In this document: positions 9,825 through 20,239 of the stretch, one piece after another | Layout of the letters: each line of letters begins with the position of its first letter | How positions within the stretch are numbered: position 1 is the stretch's first letter | Assembly (NCBI GenBank): GCA_963575745.1 | Contig: CAUYUJ010003551.1 | Span: 22,172-78,101, forward strand | Origin: Prorocentrum cordatum | Lineage: Eukaryota; Sar; Dinophyceae; Prorocentrales; Prorocentraceae | Length of the DNA: 55,930 bases | Reading direction: 5' to 3' | The notes under the pieces: generated by a model | The model's input: only the letters and a program-made list of their open reading frames with translations | What the model was told of the DNA's origin: nothing | Database searches by the model: none | Program-made: the position numbers and the translations under genes

Positions 9825-10488
9825 CGCCCTGTGCCAGCATGGCAAATTGATGAACACAGTTTTGACTCCGGCCGCCTCGCCGACGTCCACGACGACGACG
9901 AAAACGCCAACGACGACGACGACGACGACAGGCGGGGTCAAAACTGTGTACATCAATCGTCGCTGGTCGTCGTCGTCTTCGTCGTCCTCGTCGTCGACGT
10001 CGTCGGTACCTGCCTGTCTTGCCTGTGCCAGCGGAGCAAATTGATGTGCGCAGTTTTGACTCCGGCCGCCTCGCCGACGCCCACGACGACGACGACGAAG
10101 ACGCCAACGACGACGACGACGACGACGGCCGGAGTCAAAACTGTGTACATCAATCGTCGCGGATCGTCGTCGTCTTCGTCGTCCTCGTGGGCGTCGTCTC
10201 CGGCACCTGCCTCTCTCGCCCTGTGCCAGCGGGGCACATTGATGTACACAGTTTTGTCTCCGGCCGCCTGGCCGACGTCCACGACGACGACGAGGACGAA
10301 GACGCCGACGCCGACGACGACGACGACGAGGACGACGACGACGACGACGACGACGACGTCGACGACGACGACGACGACGACGGCCGGAGTCAAAACTGTG
10401 TACATCAATATGCCCCGCTGGCACAGGGCGAGAGAGGCAGGTGCCGGAGACGACGCCGACGAGGACGACGAAGACGACGACGATAGGT
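9825..10488. repeat. Three tandem palindromic units with GAC/GTC loops
   Basis: Units of about 193-197 bp start at about 9829, 10022 and 10219 with CTGTGCCAGC. Each contains CAGTTTTGACTCCGGCCG (third copy GTTTTGTCTCC), then a GAC-rich block, then the reverse complement CGGCCGGAGTCAAAACTG. Each unit is thus a hairpin. The last unit is also embedded in a larger inverted repeat: about 10190-10250 (GGCGTCGTCTCCGGCACC onward) is the reverse complement of about 10395-10460. No coding function is supported, although five frames stay open. Confidence 0.8.
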
Positions 10489-10509
10489 AGAGAGGGGCCC
10501 TATGATGAT

Positions 10510-10605
10510 GCGAGGTGGCGGAGGAAGGCGAGGAGGAGAAGGATGAGGACCAAAAGGAGGGAGGAGGAAAAGGAGGAGGAGGAGGAGGAGGAGCGAAGAC
10601 AGGGA
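10510..10605. repeat. GGA-rich tract
   Basis: A short GAGGA purine run with no coding signal. Confidence 0.7.
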
Positions 10606-10654
10606 GTTGATTCTGATCTCTTGCCCCCCTGGCTCTTTAGGAAGCCCTCTTCGT

Positions 10655-11190
10655 TGGACTGGAGCCGAAACTGTGCACTGACTTCGGGCTCAGATGCATT
10701 CGGGCCCATAATGCGCCCCTCTGTCGAGGTCTTCCTCCCGTTTCCCGTCTTCGGGGGGGCCCCGACTGAGCGACGAGGGCACTTGCGTATCATAGTAGGT
10801 TTCGCGCCTCTCCCACCCCTCCAAGGAGGCTCAGCCAGAGCGGGGAGGCAATCGGCATGAGGCATACCATGTTATTGGTCAGGATTCGCGGCCCCCCCCC
10901 TCCTCCAGGGAGGCCCGACCAGAGCGAGGGCGGCGAAGGTGTTCTCCGTAAGCCCGCGAGTCAATCAAAGTTTGTTTCGGGGAGCTCCGATAGCAAAATT
11001 TGGGGGGCTTCTTCGTGGCAGCCTGGGATTCTTCGAAGCCTCTTGCCAATTGGGGCCATCTTTTGTGTTCTCCCTCTTGAGGCTGGGGGCCTTCTTGGGG
11101 ATCTCTCGGGCCATCTGGCAGGCGCCCAGGCCTGTCTTGGAGCCTCTTGGGCCCGTCTTCGGCCTTCTTAGGGGCCTGACGGGCCGTTAA
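10655..11190 (+). repeat. Segmental duplicate, partner at 24170-24730
   Basis: The stretch from GGACTGGAGCCGAAACTGTG through GCGCCCCTCTGTCGAGGTC to the CTTGGGGATCTCTCGG tract matches 24170-24730 at roughly 90% by eye. It includes two units of an 80-bp family (CATACCATGTTATTGG; CCAGAGCG) that is tandem at 20240-20735. Confidence 0.8.
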
Positions 11191-11479
11191 AGAAAGAAAA
11201 TACTTATACCATTATCATAAAAAGTGCTACTGGCGGTCCTTGGCCGTCTGGCGGCTTGGGTTGGGACGTGGAGTCGTTTTCGAGGGGGCATGACGAAAAA
11301 AGCGGAGGCGAAGCAGGGTACGTTTATACATATAACGGCGCACCGGGTCCGGGGGCCCAGGGCCGGGACCCCGACCACAAATGTGGGCCCCGGGGGGCCC
11401 GGAGGCTCGTCGGACCGCCGGACGCCGTCCAAGATCGTTCGCAGGCGGCTTCGGAACGCGCTCCGATGGTTCCAGATGC

Positions 11480-12720
11480 CTTCCAAGACGCCTGTCATGA
11501 CACCAAGAAGGTCCCAGAAGCCTCCAAGACGCTCCGAGAGGCAGCCCAAGAGAGGCCCAAGAAGCAAACATCGTGCCATTCCTATGGGAAAACGTTTATT
11601 TTTCGCATGTTCGCCTCTTGGGCTTTCGCCGCGTCCAAGACGGCCCAAGAGGCGCCCAAGACCGCCCCAAGACGGCCCAAGAAGCTTCCAAGAGGGCCCC
11701 AGGACAGCCCAAGAGGGCCCCAAGACGGCCCAAGAGGCGCCCAAGATGGCCCAAGAGGGCCCCAAGACGGACCCAAGAGGGGGCCCAGAGGGGGACCACG
11801 AACCGCAAGCTCGAGCCTTCCGCCCCAAGAGGCCGCCAGGAGGCCCCAAGGAGGCCCCTCAAGAGGCCCCAGGAGACCCCCAAGAGGCCCAAAGGAGGCT
11901 CGAGAAGCCCCAAATCGGCCCCAAAAATGCTTCGAACCTGCTTCCAGGAGGCCCCCGACAGGTTCAGAGGCTCCCGAGAAGCTACGTCAAACTCCCAGCG
12001 AGCGGCCGGACGAGGCCCCCCACAAAATCACAAGCGGGTTCCAGTATTTGTATCCTTCAGCGCTCTCTGGCCTTCTTCCCCCTGCCCCCTTCCCTGCGTG
12101 ACCCGGGAGGCCCCAGGCGGCCCCCAAGAGTCCTCCAACATGGCTCCAAACGCTTCCAAAAGCACTCCCACGAGGGCCCCAGCAGGCCAAACATTGATTT
12201 TTTCAATAGTCTTGGAGGGTTGGCCTTCTGATCTCGGCGGCTGTCCGACGCTCCTAGGCGGCCCAGGAGACCTCCGAGACCGCTCCCAAACAGCTCCAGA
12301 AGCGCCCAAGGCCGCCCCGAGGCGGTCCCGGAGGGCCCAAGGCTGGCCCAAGAAGCGCCCAGGGCCGCCCACGAGGGCCCCAAACAGGCCCGAAAGGTGT
12401 CCAAGAGACGGACCGCGCTCGGAAAACCCAGGGCGTCCGCTTCAAGAGAGCCCCAGGGGGCTTCAGATAGCTCCCAAGAGGCTTCAAACATGGCTCAGGA
12501 CGCCTCCAGGAGCACCCCCCAAGAGGGTCCCAACAGGCCAAAATCGTTCGTTTTACTCAGGAATTGGAGGATCTTGGCCTTCTTGTCTGTTCGGCTTTCC
12601 GACGCTCCAATGGGGCCCAGCGCGCCTCCAGGTCCGTTCCCAAACAGCCCTGGGCGGGCCCGGGAAGGCCCAGGGAGCCCGCGAGACCGGCCCTGCGCAA
12701 CCCAAGAGTTCCTCGGCAGG
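11480..12720 (+). repeat. CCAAGA composite repeat with core blocks
   Basis: A degenerate CCCAAGAGGCC/CCAAGACGGCC tract with AT-richer cores of about 80 bp inserted at 11566-11645, 12186-12262 and 12537-12615. A further core is at 12825-12895. A second conserved block (CACGAACCGCAAGCTCGAGC) is at about 11803. The same cores occur at 15530, 19885, 22338 and, inverted, at 43851. All three + frames are open in places because stops are rare in the motif. Confidence 0.8.
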
Positions 12721-12935
12721 ATAGTCAGGGAGGGGGGGAGAGCGGGGGGCCTCTGGCGCCTCGTGCTCCAGGAACGCTCCTCCGGAACATGGCGTGCGAA
12801 CGATGAGGATCGGGAATCCCAATAAGCAAAAATCGTAGATTTCCTTTGGGGAAACTGATATTTTTGGCGTGTTTGCCTTTTGGGCGTCCACTGCGCCAGG
12901 GGGCGCCAGGTGCGACAGGTGCGACAAGTGCGCCC

Positions 12936-13250
12936 GCAGGGGACAGGGAGTCCTCAAAGTGGTCCGCGTAGGACGTACCTCTGCTGGGCCTCCCAGGAAC
13001 TTACGAAAGTGGCGACAGTTGCCAGATCGCAGCCCCGCAGGGGACAGGGAGGCCTCAAAGTGGTCCGCGTAGGACGTACCTCCGCTGGGCCTCCCAGGAA
13101 CCCACGTAAGTGGCGACAGTTGCGCAGATCGCAGCCCCGCAGGGGACAGGGAGGCCTCAAAGTGGTCCGCGTAGGACGTACCTCCGCTGGGCCTCCCAAG
13201 AGCCCACGAAAGTGGCGACAGTTGCGCAGATCGGAGCCCAGCAGGGCACC
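12936..13250 (+). repeat. Three copies of a 101-102-bp tandem repeat
   Basis: GCAGGGGACAGGGAG recurs at 12936, 13037 and 13139. The unit includes GTCCGCGTAGGACGTACC and GTGGCGACAGTTGC. Two units are almost identical. A 34-codon periodicity can be read, but no gene context supports translation. Confidence 0.85.
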
Positions 13251-13374
13251 GCGAACACAGGAGAGAAGAAGGAGGAGAGGGCGGGAGGTGGATACCACAG
13301 TGCTCTATTCAAAACGAGTACCCAACACAAGGAGGGTAGGGAAAAAAGGGAATTCCCAGAATTCCAGTTTGTTG

Positions 13375-13435
13375 TGTTTTTTTTGTTATTGTTCTCTCTC
13401 TCTCTCTGTTTTTGTTTTTTTGTTGTTGTTTTTTC

Positions 13436-13475
<40 letters not shown>

Positions 13476-13489
13476 GATAATATATATTA

Positions 13490-13521
<32 letters not shown>
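13375..13521. repeat. T-rich, CT and AT microsatellites
   Basis: A T-rich run and a CT run are followed by two AT dinucleotide arrays separated by TTATATAGATAATA, which together form a long AT palindrome. Confidence 0.95.
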
Positions 13522-13524
<3 letters not shown>

Positions 13525-14100
13525 GGACTCTGACTCGGAGATCCCGCACATCCCCTGACATTTGGCCAGTACCGCGCCTCCCGGCTTCCCGGGGGACCCC
13601 CAAGACGCCCAAAGACAGCCCAAGACGACCCTAAGGAGCCCCCAGAGCGTAAATAACGGCCCAACACGCTCCCGCGCAGCCCGAGACACGGCTCTCCAGG
13701 CCTACAGGAGGCCTCCAGAACCCCCAGGGGGTCCGGAAGAACCAACACCCCTGAGGAGCCGGGCTAACAAAACCCACGAGGCACAAACAAAACACAGCGC
13801 CGAACGACGCCGATGAACTGGAAAAAATGGACATCCCACAATTCCTTTTTCTTGTTTTTCAAGTTTGGCCCCCGGTCTATTCTCGCACAACACACCACAA
13901 TTCAGACCCCGTCACCTCCCCAAAAAAACCTAGGAAGCATTTGAGGGCCCCAGATCGTTGAATACCCAAAGGAAATGAATTAATGATTTCTGCGTTTCCG
14001 CATTTCCCTTCTATACGATTCCGAGGCTTGCGCAGGGCCTCCAAGGGAGTCCCTGGACGCAGGAAGCGACCAAAATGAGATTACATGAGTTGGCCGATCA
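13522..14100. other. Spacer with CCAAGA remnants
   Basis: 13560-13760 contains degenerate CCCAAGACGCCC units. 13800-14100 is less GC-rich. No supported gene. Confidence 0.4.
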
Positions 14101-14103
14101 AGC

Positions 14104-14140
14104 CTAGCTAGATCTTGAGCGCGCGCGAAGCGCGCGCGTT
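14104..14140 (-). repeat. GCGCGC hairpin next to CTAG
   Basis: On the minus strand a GCGCGCGC-TTC-GCGCGCGC hairpin is followed after a few bases by CTAG. Helitron 3' ends have a hairpin a few bases before CTRR. Similar structures are at 17773 and 21352. A T run follows at 14139-14166 on the + strand. Confidence 0.45.
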
Positions 14141-14180
14141 TTTTTTTTTTTTTTTTTTTTTTTTTTCTTTTGTGTTCTCA

Positions 14181-14211
<31 letters not shown>

Positions 14212-14212
14212 T
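14139..14212. repeat. T run, CT and TA microsatellite
   Basis: A T homopolymer of about 27 bases is followed by CT and TA dinucleotide runs. Confidence 0.9.
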
Positions 14213-14417
14213 GATACAATTGGCAGGTGTGTGCCCAGGCTCATACCAACAAGCAACTGAAGCGTGTTGAAAGCAGTAGTGACATTCAACACGCAGTCGC
14301 ACTCAGAGCGCAAGTGGGGTTCCAACACCTTGCGATGTGTTAAACCAGGGCCCCCCAGGAAAGCTCAGGAGGCCCGACTTTGGATTACCAAGAGGCTCCA
14401 GAGCCCCAGGATTGTGA

Positions 14418-14760
14418 GAATTGTGTGGTGTGTGATGTTTGGTGGCTTTGTTGGTGCGTTCTTTTGGTGTGTTGTCCGGTGTTGTGGGTGTGTGTTGTCG
14501 GTGTTGTGTGTGTGTATGTTATGTTTGTCTAGCGTGTGATGTGTTGGGCGTGATTTGTGTCTCTGTGTGTGCATGTAGTTCTGAAGCCCCAGGAGGCCCC
14601 AGGAGGCCCCAGGCAGCCTCAGCAGGCCCAGGAGAACTCCAGGAGGCTCCGAGGCGGGGTCTGGGGTACCAGAAAGTCCAGAAAGCCCCAGGAGGCCCCA
14701 GGAGGTTCCAGGAGGCCCCCAGGAGGCTCCGAGGAGGGGTCTGGGGCTCGATTTTGGGAG
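14418..14760. repeat. GTGT-rich tract followed by CCCCAGGAGG repeat
   Basis: 14418-14576 is rich in TGTGTTGTG words. 14580-14760 consists of CCCCAGGAGGC units with GGGGTCTGGGG punctuations at about 14656 and 14738. No coding signal. Confidence 0.7.
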
Positions 14761-14768
14761 GATGTCTC

Positions 14769-15126
14769 AGGCGAAACCGCCATTCTCTGAGAATCGGGGT
14801 CAAAATTATTGAAATTACCATGTGTTTTTGAAGATTTTGTGTTAAAATGTTGAAATTCCCATGTGTTTTTGGACCTCTCCTTCACGATCTGCGTGAGGGG
14901 TGCCACCGATTTTCAGAATTTCGAGGATGTCCCGAGCGAAACGGCCAGGCGAAACCGCCATTCTCTGAGAATCGGGGTCAAAATTATTGAAATTACCATG
15001 TGTTTTTGAAGATTTTGTGTTAAAATGTTGAAATTCCCATGTGTTTTTGGACCTCTCCTTCACGATCTGCGTGAGGGGTGCCACCGATTTTCAGAATTTC
15101 GAGGATGTCCCGAGCGAAACGGCCAG
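14769..15126 (+). repeat. 178-bp perfect tandem duplication
   Basis: Copy 1 begins at AGGCGAAACCGCC (14769) and copy 2 at 14947, with essentially no differences seen over 178 bp. This is a very recent duplication. Its ends (GAGGATGTCTCAGGCGAAAC and GAGGATGTCCCGAGCGAAAC) resemble the inverted 65-bp satellite. Confidence 0.9.
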
Positions 15127-15204
15127 AAAAATCGAAGACGCACGCACGCACGGACGCACGGACGCATTAATCCCCTCTGAGCTCTACTCCCTCGGAGAGG
15201 TGCG

Positions 15205-15209
15205 TATGA

Positions 15210-15257
<48 letters not shown>

Positions 15258-15270
15258 TCTCTCTCTCTCG
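15205..15270. repeat. AT microsatellite with CT run
   Basis: About 46 bp of AT dinucleotides followed by CTCTCTCTC. Confidence 0.95.
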
Positions 15271-15282
15271 TATATAATGGAT

Positions 15283-15762
15283 AGGGGGTCCCGGGCACCC
15301 CAAAGTGCACTGATCTATCTTCTGGCCGTTTCGGGCTCGGCGGGGGGCGCCAAACAACGTCAAAGGGGGGCAAGAGGGCGCCAAGATGACCCAAGAACGT
15401 TTGAAGAGAGCCCAAGACCGCACAAGAGCGTTTCAGAATTGGTCAAACATGGCTTAAAGACAGCCCGAGAGTGCTTCAAGACGGCCAAGATGCTCTCAAA
15501 AGGACTCCCACGAGGCACTCAGGAGGCGAACAAAGTGTTAGTTTCGATGGTTTTTGAAGGTTTTTCGTGTTCTCGCTGTTTCGTGTTTCCGACTGTCCAA
15601 GACAGCCCACGAGGGCCCAGAAATCAGCTCAGCGCGGCCTACGAGACACCCAAAAAGGGCGCCACGACGGCGCAAGAGAGCCCCAAGACGGCCCAAGCGC
15701 GCCCCCCAAGACGGCCCACGAGGCGCTCAAGATCGCCCAAGAGGGCCCCAAGACGGCCCCAA
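15283..15762 (+). repeat. CCAAGA composite repeat with a defined left end
   Basis: The left end GGGTCCCGGGCACCCCAAAG is shared with 19651, giving a common start for this repeat. A CCAAGA tract with an AT-rich core at about 15530-15605 follows. The tract ends directly at the spliced-leader relict. Confidence 0.75.
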
Positions 15763-15784
15763 TCCGCAGCCATTTTGGCTCAAG
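15763..15784 (+). other. Dinoflagellate spliced-leader relict (DinoSL)
   Basis: TCCGCAGCCATTTTGGCTC followed by AAG matches the conserved 22-nt DinoSL with one change (T to C at position 5). It is not followed by a GT donor, so it is not an SL RNA gene. It is the trace of a trans-spliced mRNA reverse-transcribed back into the genome, marking the 5' end of the gene that follows. Confidence 0.9.
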
Positions 15785-15877
15785 TGTTTTTCTGCCTCGA
15801 CGGCGGCCGCGCCCTGTCCCCCTCCGGTGCCGTGGGGCCGCCCCGCCAAGGGGAGGAGCGCCCTCCCCTCTTCGAGC

Positions 15878-16492
15878 ATGGCCCGCGATCGGGCCACTCG
15901 ACGAGCCGAGGCGGCGTGCCGCCAGTCCGCGCCCACGTCCGCCTCGCGCCTCGCCGCGGCGCGGCCGGACGCGAAGCCGGAGCCCCCCAGGCCGCCTCTG
16001 CACAAACCCTCGGACGTCATGTGGGAGGTGCCTCCGCTGTACTTGCCGACTGTGTGCTTCGAGCTGCATTCACCGAGGAGACTTGCGAGCGGTGGTTCGT
16101 CGCTCTGCAGCACTCCTGGGCGCACCGCTGGCGGAGACTCCGCGGAGGGAGACTTCCCGCGGGCCGACGGCGAGAGCGAGGACCACGACGAGGCCTGCAT
16201 TTTCTCGTTCGAGGAGGACGAGTCCAAGCCGACGTGGAGTTACTCCACCGGCGGGCCCGCGCAGATGCACCTGGTTGAGCTGGAGGGGGACGAGGCCGAG
16301 GACATTGGCCAGCGCAAGCACGTCGACATTTGGAGGCAGTCGCGGAGCTCGAAGCAGGCGTTCGGAACTGTCGGCGCGGAACCCGACCGGCTTGGCGCCA
16401 GCCCCGTGCTCCTGTCAGCCCTCGAGCGGGTGGCCGCCGAGGCTGGGAGCTTCGACGCGTCCGATGCGGCCGCCGCAGGCTGGCGCCAGTGA
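15878..16492 (+). CDS. 204-aa protein of unknown function, SL-marked retrogene
   Basis: 15878 is the first ATG after the DinoSL relict, giving a 93-base leader with no upstream ATG. It reads GCATGG, a good eukaryotic context. The protein has a basic, Ala/Arg-rich N-terminus, a middle with hydrophobic and aromatic residues (MWEVPPLYLPTVCFEL), an acidic segment (FSFEEDESKP, LEGDEAEDIG) and a C-terminus ending AAGWRQ. No signal peptide, membrane segment or known domain was recognised. The relict leader and the absence of a visible intron suggest origin by retroposition. It abuts a CCAAGA repeat, so promoter sequence would have to come from that repeat. It is intact, so it may be expressed. Confidence 0.6.
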   Translation: MARDRATRRAEAACRQSAPTSASRLAAARPDAKPEPPRPPLHKPSDVMWEVPPLYLPTVCFELHSPRRLASGGSSLCSTPGRTAGGDSAEGDFPRADGESEDHDEACIFSFEEDESKPTWSYSTGGPAQMHLVELEGDEAEDIGQRKHVDIWRQSRSSKQAFGTVGAEPDRLGASPVLLSALERVAAEAGSFDASDAAAAGWRQ

Positions 16493-17770
16493 GCCGCCCT
16501 GGGCGCCGCCGCCCCGGGGGCCACCGAGAGGTGAGGGCTCGAGGCGTGCGGGCGCCGAAAGGCTGCGGCCGGCGGTGCGCGGGCGGCCCTCTGCGCGCGC
16601 AGATCTGGGGCGCACGTCGCCGGGGAAGGGGAGGGGGCGGAGGGGGCGGGGGAGGGGTGACGCGCCCGGCCAGATTGATCGATTGTTTATTCACTGTTTA
16701 ACTGAACCCTGGCCCGTTTCTCCACAGTCTCTCTCGTGCCCATCATTTGATTGTATCCTCTCTCGCCACGCCTCCCTCAAAATTTTGGAGTTCTTTAACA
16801 AAAAGGCGGCACAACGTCTGCCGGCCAGTCCGCGCTGGCTGAATTCCGTTTAAAGCTGGCACGGGAGGTGGTTGGAGCGTGCCCCATTGTTGCAGATGCC
16901 CCACCCCCTCCCCTATCTCGGCAGCCGCTCCAATACAGCGGGCCGCTTTTCAGCGCCCGTCCAGCACAGCTCGTGGCCATCGGGCGTCGCATGGCACTCG
17001 ACCATGGCAATTGGCGTGCATGGTATGGTCGGCAAGACCACAGCCACGATCATGGCCACCAGTACCCAGCCAGCACCACCATGGACATCTGTCCTAGGGG
17101 AGGTTGCAGAGAGACGCGCCACGTCAGCTAGATCGCGCCCTCAGCTCGCCGCGTACCCTGCTTGCGCGGCTACAGGCGGGGCACGCGGGCTTCGGTATTG
17201 TCAGGAGTCGCATTGACTTGCTCTCTCCGGGCACGCTCCGAGCTGCTGCTGCTTCTCCGCCTCCTGCCTCCTGACTCCTCCCTCCTTCATCTCGTAGTCG
17301 TTCGCTTTCTCCCCTTCTGGCAAGCTGGGTGTCTAATTGTGCATGTGCCCGGGCGCTCGGGCGTTGCTCGTCGCGCCAGGCTAGTCTCTACAGGAGTGCA
17401 GCCCCGCTCGCATTTTACACGCACGCCTCGAAGCAGAGGTGCGACTTTCTCGCTTGGCCCGAGCCCTAGGCCAGATGCCAAGACGGCTGTCGGGGCGGCT
17501 GAAGACGGGCCCCGAGGTTTTGACCGCCTTGGGAGCTCGACATTTAAAGCTCTAGACTTTTTATTCACGTGCAGGTCCGCATCGGATTCTGACTTCTGCC
17601 GCTGGTTCGCCCAGAGCACGCTTTTCAATAACCTCAGAGGATCAGGTTGAGCGAGAGCGTCGGAGGGATCGTTGGTGGGGTAGACGTTCCGAAAAAAAAG
17701 GCCCACCTGAGGGGTGCAAAGGCCGCGCGCTCGGTTTCCGATCGCAGCGGCAGGCCGGAGGCCCCGGCTG
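16493..17770. other. Spacer downstream of the SL-marked gene
   Basis: GC-rich to 16670, then a lower-GC stretch of unique sequence. Open frames up to about 160 codons exist on both strands, but I see no domain, start context or leader relict to support one. Confidence 0.4.
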
Positions 17771-17772
17771 TG

Positions 17773-17796
17773 CTAGACTCGCGCGCATCGCGCGCA
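17773..17796 (-). repeat. GCGCGC hairpin next to CTAG
   Basis: On the minus strand GCGCGCGATGCGCGC is followed after four bases by CTAG, the same arrangement as at 14104 and 21352. Confidence 0.4.
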
Positions 17797-17879
17797 TTTG
17801 AAGCATGAGCACGGGGCCGACTAAGCCGAGTGCGCGCGCTCAAGTGCGACGAGCTTGCAAGACTCGCTCTGGGGCCGGC

Positions 17880-18112
17880 GATAAAAAAAAGAGGGCCCCA
17901 AGACGGCCCCAAGAAGGGCTCAAGAGGGGGAACACGAACCGACAATTCGAGCCTTCCGCCCCAAGAGGCCTCCAGGAGGCCCCAAGAGGCCCCCAACAGA
18001 GCCCAAGAGGCCCCCCAAGAGGCCCCCTAGGTGCCCCACGAGGTCCCAGAGGCCCCAAAGAGGCCGCAACAGAGGCCCCAAGAGCACCCCAAACGGCCTC
18101 CAAAACATACTG
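17880..18112 (+). repeat. CCAAGA composite repeat
   Basis: Includes the conserved block CACGAACCGACAATTCGAGC at about 17934, shared with 11803 and (diverged) 22563. Confidence 0.8.
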
Positions 18113-18114
18113 GT

Positions 18115-18770
18115 GCATAGCAAAGGACCGCCTAGCCTATCGTGGCATCTCAGCGTTGCATGACATGGCATGGCACGGCACAGCACGACATAGCTAACCG
18201 TGTCAATGCATATCACAGTATGGTTCAGCATACCATCGTATTGCATTCCATAGCAGTGTTTAGCTGAGCCTCACACTGCAAGTCACGACGTAACATTGCC
18301 CAGCATGGCAGGGCATCTCATGACGCACCGTGGCGTACTATGGCATTCCAATGCGCATACATTACTAGAACAGCACCGTACTGCTCTGCGCAAGAGTAAA
18401 CCGTGACCATACAAATATCACACCCCCGTTGTTGCTCTTACTGTCGTCCTGTTTATTTTAGCCTAGCAGTTCATAACATGGCATAGCATTGCATTGCATT
18501 GAATAGCACGGTATGCCGTGTCTGTGCATACCGTGTAACGCGGTAGCATCGTTCTTCATAGGAAACATCGCATGATATGGCTCAGCGTATCATCCAACAT
18601 ATTACCATAGCATGTCACGGCACAGCATGGCATGGCATGCAATGCGCACTGTACGGTATATCATGTTAATTCATTGCATACTGCATAGTGGCATTGCGCT
18701 TTATAGCGTAGCATGGCATATCATGGCGTTCCATAGCATAGTGCAACATGGCGCTGTAGCGCTGCATTTT
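18115..18770 (+). repeat. Degenerate GCATAG/GCATGG pentamer repeat
   Basis: Words such as AGCATAGCAT and GGCATGGCA recur over 650 bp with heavy drift. The same family is less degenerate at 44136-44545. No coding content. Confidence 0.75.
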
Positions 18771-19622
18771 TCCTGGCCCATAGCTTGGCGACAGATCACC
18801 GGTCGACCGGTCGATGAGAGCGGAGGAGGAGGAATAAGGAAGGGGCAGAAGGAAACATATGATGTTGACCTGCATTTGCATCTAAGGGGTAAATCGACCA
18901 GCAGGTCCCAGGCCACGCCAGTGGGGATAGGGATCGGTTAAACGATGCCCAGTTTGCCTCCTCCTGCTGCTCCTCGAGCCGACGGTCGGGGAGCGCGTTG
19001 TCGGCGCGCGCCCCGCGGGCTCGGAGGAGTAATGCTTTGTGGTGCAGAGTGCCGCGAGGGTCGATCCTAGCCGCAGGGGAGAATATGGCGTTTTTTCTGC
19101 ATATGTGCACGTGCGGGTTCCTTGACACGAGTTTCATTGATTGCCCCAAGTGCTCCGCAGCCACGCTCATAGCATAGTGCAACATGGCGCTGTAGTGCTG
19201 CATTTTTCCTGGCCCATAGCTTGGCGACAGATCACCGGTCGACCGGTCGATGAGAGCGGAGGAGGAGGAATAAGGAAGGGGCAGAAGGAAACATATGATG
19301 TTGACCTGCATTTGCATCTAAGGGGTAAATCGGCCAGCAGGGCCCAGGCCACTCCAGTGGGGATAGGGATCGGTTAAACGATGCTCAGTTTGCCTCCTCC
19401 TGCTGCTCCTCGAGCCGACGGTCGGGGAGCGCGTTGTCGGCGCGCGCCCCGCGGGCTCGGAGGAGCAATGCTTTGTGGTGCAGAGTGCCGCGAGGGTCGC
19501 TCCTAGCCGCAGGGGAAAAATAAGTGCTCCGCAGCCACGCTCATAGCATAATGCACAATGGCGCTGTAGCGCTGTATTCTTCCTGGCCCATAGCTTGGCG
19601 ACAGATCGCCGGTCGACCAGTT
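18735..19622 (+). repeat. Tandem copies of a unit of about 370-440 bp
   Basis: CATAGTGCAACATGGCGCTG begins units at about 18735 and 19175, with a third, truncated copy at about 19543. Units share CCTGGCCCATAGCTTGGCGAC, GGTCGACCGGTCGATGAG and a CCTCCTGCTGCTCCTCGAGC stretch. No gene supported. Confidence 0.8.
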
Positions 19623-19650
19623 CAGCGCGCGCGAAGAGTATGCGTGGTTC

Positions 19651-20110
19651 TAGGGTCCCGGGGCCCCCAAAGTGCACTGATGTGTTTTCCGGTCGTTTCG
19701 GGCCCAGCGAAGGGCGCCAAAAAACATCAAAGGGTGCCGAGAGACGTTCAAGAGGGCGCCAAGATGGCCCAAGAGCGCTCCAAGAGAGCCCAAGACTGCA
19801 CGAGAGCGTTTGAACATGTGTCCAAGAGGCCTCCAAGAGGGCCCAAGAGAGCTCCGAGAGACGTCCCGAGAGAGCCCGAAGATGCCCAAATCATTGATGT
19901 GCATTGGTTTGTTCGATGATTTTCGCTTTCTCGCGTCCTCGAGCTTCCAATGTTCGAAGAAGGTCGAAGACGCCCTCAAGACCGCCCCAAGACCGCCGAA
20001 GACGCCCCAAAAGAGCGCCACGACGGCTCCAGAGAACCTGCAAATTGCACACGAGGAGCCCCAGACGGCCCAAGAGGCCCCAGGATAGGCCCAAAATGGA
20101 CCACAGAGCG
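19651..20110 (+). repeat. CCAAGA composite repeat with core
   Basis: Begins with the same GGGTCCCGGG left end as 15283, immediately after a TGGTTCTAG that follows a GCGCGCGCG run. The AT-rich core is at about 19885-19975. Confidence 0.75.
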
Positions 20111-20239
20111 GGAGCGGGAGGCCCCAGGGCGCTCGAAGACGGCCCAGATGGCCCGGGCCTCCCCTTTCTGTCCCTCCTTCCCTCCCACCCCCTCCTCCAT
20201 TACCTCCTCTCTCCTCTTCTTCCCCTCACCCCTCAGTTT

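Noticed and set aside
9594-10490. 298-codon + frame through the T-rich tract and the GAC hairpins
   Set aside because: Poly-Phe followed by triplet repeat. No credible start or domain.
11187-12724. Several frames of 200-380 codons on both strands in the CCAAGA tract
   Set aside because: The motif contains few stop words, so all frames stay open. The encoded Pro/Arg/Gly repeats are by-products.
17162-17706. Overlapping open frames of about 140-160 codons on both strands
   Set aside because: No domain, no leader relict, and both strands equally open, so neither can be preferred.
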